Assembly (NCBI GenBank): GCA_905331475.1
Contig: CAJNYU010002142.1
Coordinates: 62,001 to 126,000, forward strand
Direction: 5' to 3'
DNA length: 64,000 nucleotides
DNA from: Rotaria socialis
Taxonomy: Eukaryota > Rotifera > Eurotatoria > Philodinida > Philodinidae
The position numbers and the translations under genes are program-made. Position 1 is the stretch's first letter, and each line of letters begins with the position of its first letter. Positions 62,170-64,000 of this stretch are shown in pieces. The notes under the pieces are model-generated. The model saw only the letters and a list, made by a program, of their open reading frames with translations. It did no database searches and was not told where the DNA came from.

Positions 62170-63790
62170 TTTAATCTTTTATGTGGAACTTAGATTAGAA
62201 GGCAACTGTTACTTTATTATACTGATCTATAGATATTGTTTAATTTGTGAAAGAGCAAGGATTGAAGAAAAATAATTATCACAGTAAAGATAGAATATTC
62301 TTTTAGAGAGAAAACTCGATATTTTCCAAGTTTATTCTTATTTGTTCTTTTACCTTCCAGGATTGATGGATCTGTAGTTATTTATGCAAACTCAAAATTT
62401 TCACATCATATTGACTATTTGTACTAGTGATTACTTGGAAGTTTGAAGTTTCTATGCGTTTAAAATAATCACAAAAGCGAGAATTCTTTGATGTTATATC
62501 TTTTTTCTATTTCAGCTGACGTAACATTCAATGGCGTACGCGAGTCAGTATATCGTACACATACATAGCGCCATTAATAATATATTAGTGACAGCAAGTC
62601 TATTCCAATAATTAGTATTAAAAAAGCTTTTATATACTTCAGCATTTTACTAATATCCTTGATGTATAGAAAAAATAAATAAACACTTAAAATATAATTC
62701 GATTTTAGCTGATTTATTTTTCTTTCTCTAGAAAGAACGTCAACGATTGAAAACGATCAAAAATATGTTTACTTTTCTTTTTGTCAAAAGACTACATTCT
62801 TTCTTATATTTTACACTTGCATGATCATAACGCAACATTCTGTATCCTAACGAAGTGAATAGGGCTAAGAATAAGTTTTACTTTATTCGAACAAAAGATT
62901 TGTGGCGTTCTATAAGTTTTAGAATCCTTGAAGTGTACAGATAGTGATTTCAAATGACAAGCTGATTGGTTATTATTGAATTTAGTATGGAACCATCAAC
63001 GAGTGAATCATTATTGAATATGAAAAAAATAGACTGAGACAATTTCTATTTATAATTTTCGATATTCAGTTTTTTAAAACATTTTGAACAATAGTTTCCA
63101 AAGCATATAATAGTCAAAAAAATCTTTGTTGAAGTTGATACTAAGCGTATAAACTACTACTAGCTCTTCATATTTTGATGCTCATTCAAAATCGTGAACA
63201 TTCCCCTTCTACCATCGATAGAACAATTACCCATTGGCAATGTCACTTAGTGGATTATTTTTAATCATGATCCAGAGTAGTCGTTTCTATTTTTTCTTAT
63301 TCGCACGCAATCTCACATAAATATATATATATATATATATATTGACAGTTAGCAGTATCAATAATATTACTCTATTCATTGTCTAATTATTATAAATTAA
63401 AATTAGATTTATATCCAGCTTGCTCAAGTTTATTCTTCTCAAAGGAAAAAAATAGGTAAGTAGTCAGTGTTTTTAAAAAGTTACTTTGACAAAAAAAAAA
63501 CAAGATAAGACAGTTAATCCAATTAGATTTATACCTTTTACAATTAGAGAAATATTAAACTAGGCGATCTTATTAATTTGGTAGACAAAACTTCTCTTCA
63601 AGTGCTTCAATGCTTATGTACATGTGTGTCTAAACTACGATAACATTTATATATATAGAAATTTCTGATTCCTATAGAATATTATGGGATGGCTCATATT
63701 ATTAATTTATATAAGTTTACGTTATGAATATGTTTTATAGTTTATTTAATGTTGTTTAAAATTCATAGTGTGAAAAAATAAATGGAAAAA
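62170..63790. other. Intergenic, AT-rich
   Basis: No supported gene. A TA microsatellite sits near 63321-63342. Confidence 0.5.
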
Positions 63791-63800
63791 GACTAATATT

Positions 63801-63950
63801 TCAAAGTCTTTTATCGTCAAGTGCTTGATAAAAGTTTCGATGACTGGAAAAGCCTTTTACTTTAGGATAGTAATAATCTGAGTCATAAACTTTTCCTTGA
63901 CTTGGAGGGCCATCGTCAGCTACAACTAATTGACCAAGATGATTCGTTGT
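63801..63950 (-). CDS. Last exon of an unknown gene (partial, continues off the right edge)
   Basis: 150 bp on the minus strand after a good acceptor (TTTAATTTTAG at about 63951-63961), ending TGA at 63801-63803. It encodes a 49-residue tail starting TTNHLGQLVVADDGPPSQGK, then a Tyr-rich YDSDYYYPKVKGF and NFYQALDDKRL. Clean frame, codon use and splice site support a real exon. I do not recognise the family. The preceding exons are outside the window. Confidence 0.5.
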   Translation of the reverse strand, partial: TTNHLGQLVVADDGPPSQGKVYDSDYYYPKVKGFSSHRNFYQALDDKRL

Positions 63951-64000
63951 CTAAAATTAAAATTTTAGTCATTATTCAGAACAAAAACAAAAATCATACA

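Overview
The window is AT-rich animal DNA. It has compact GT-AG introns (mostly 55-110 bp), PDZ, DEG/ENaC, alpha-arrestin and B-box/TIR genes, one intronless bacterial-type gene, and short tracts of a TGTGGG-like repeat. Together these point to a bdelloid rotifer, probably a larger-genome lineage because genes fill only about a fifth of the window. The species assignment is inference; nothing here was searched against a database.

Layout. 0-0.6 kb holds the 3' end of a PDZ-domain gene (minus). 0.6-7 kb is non-coding, with hairpins, microsatellites, palindromic word islands and a G-rich block. An intronless L,D-transpeptidase (YkuD) gene of bacterial type lies at 7.1-7.7 kb (minus). An ISG12/IFI6-27-like glycine-rich membrane protein lies at 14.4-15.0 kb (minus). 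Decaying coding remnants lie at 12.8-13.2, 20.6-21.7, 26.2-26.5 (DUF4345-like) and 27.0-28.8 kb (MLKL-like helical bundle plus kinase). Intact genes are an alpha-arrestin (23.55-24.93 kb, plus), an 11-exon GTP-dependent PEP carboxykinase (31.6-34.2 kb, plus), a DEG/ENaC channel (34.5-36.6 kb, minus), a prolyl-4-hydroxylase-like dioxygenase (40.1-41.0 kb, minus) and a long-chain acyl-CoA synthetase (43.1-45.3 kb, plus). At 47.9-51.9 kb a B-box exon, ARM-like helices, a TIR domain and a SAM-like exon lie in a row. A solo LTR sits between the B-box and the rest, and a fold-back-like element sits in the last intron. A last exon of an unknown gene is at the right edge (minus).

The right third (46-62 kb) is rich in mobile DNA: two solo LTRs in opposite orientation (one with a perfect 5-bp target duplication), a hAT-type MITE nested in another inverted-repeat element, and a 2.9-kb hAT-type element with an 8-bp target duplication inserted into a satellite with a 159-bp period. 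The most unusual pattern is a dozen or so islands of 100-500 bp. Each is built from degenerate forward and reverse-complement iterations of its own short palindromic word (for example GTAACTAC, GAGTACTC, TTACGGTCGTAA, CCGGTTAACCGG, AATAAACCCTT).

PEPCK and acyl-CoA synthetase are ordinary metabolic genes (gluconeogenesis and fatty-acid activation). No operon-like cooperation between neighbours is evident. The cell-death or immune theme (TIR-SAM protein, ISG12-like protein, MLKL-like fossil) is notable but may be coincidental.
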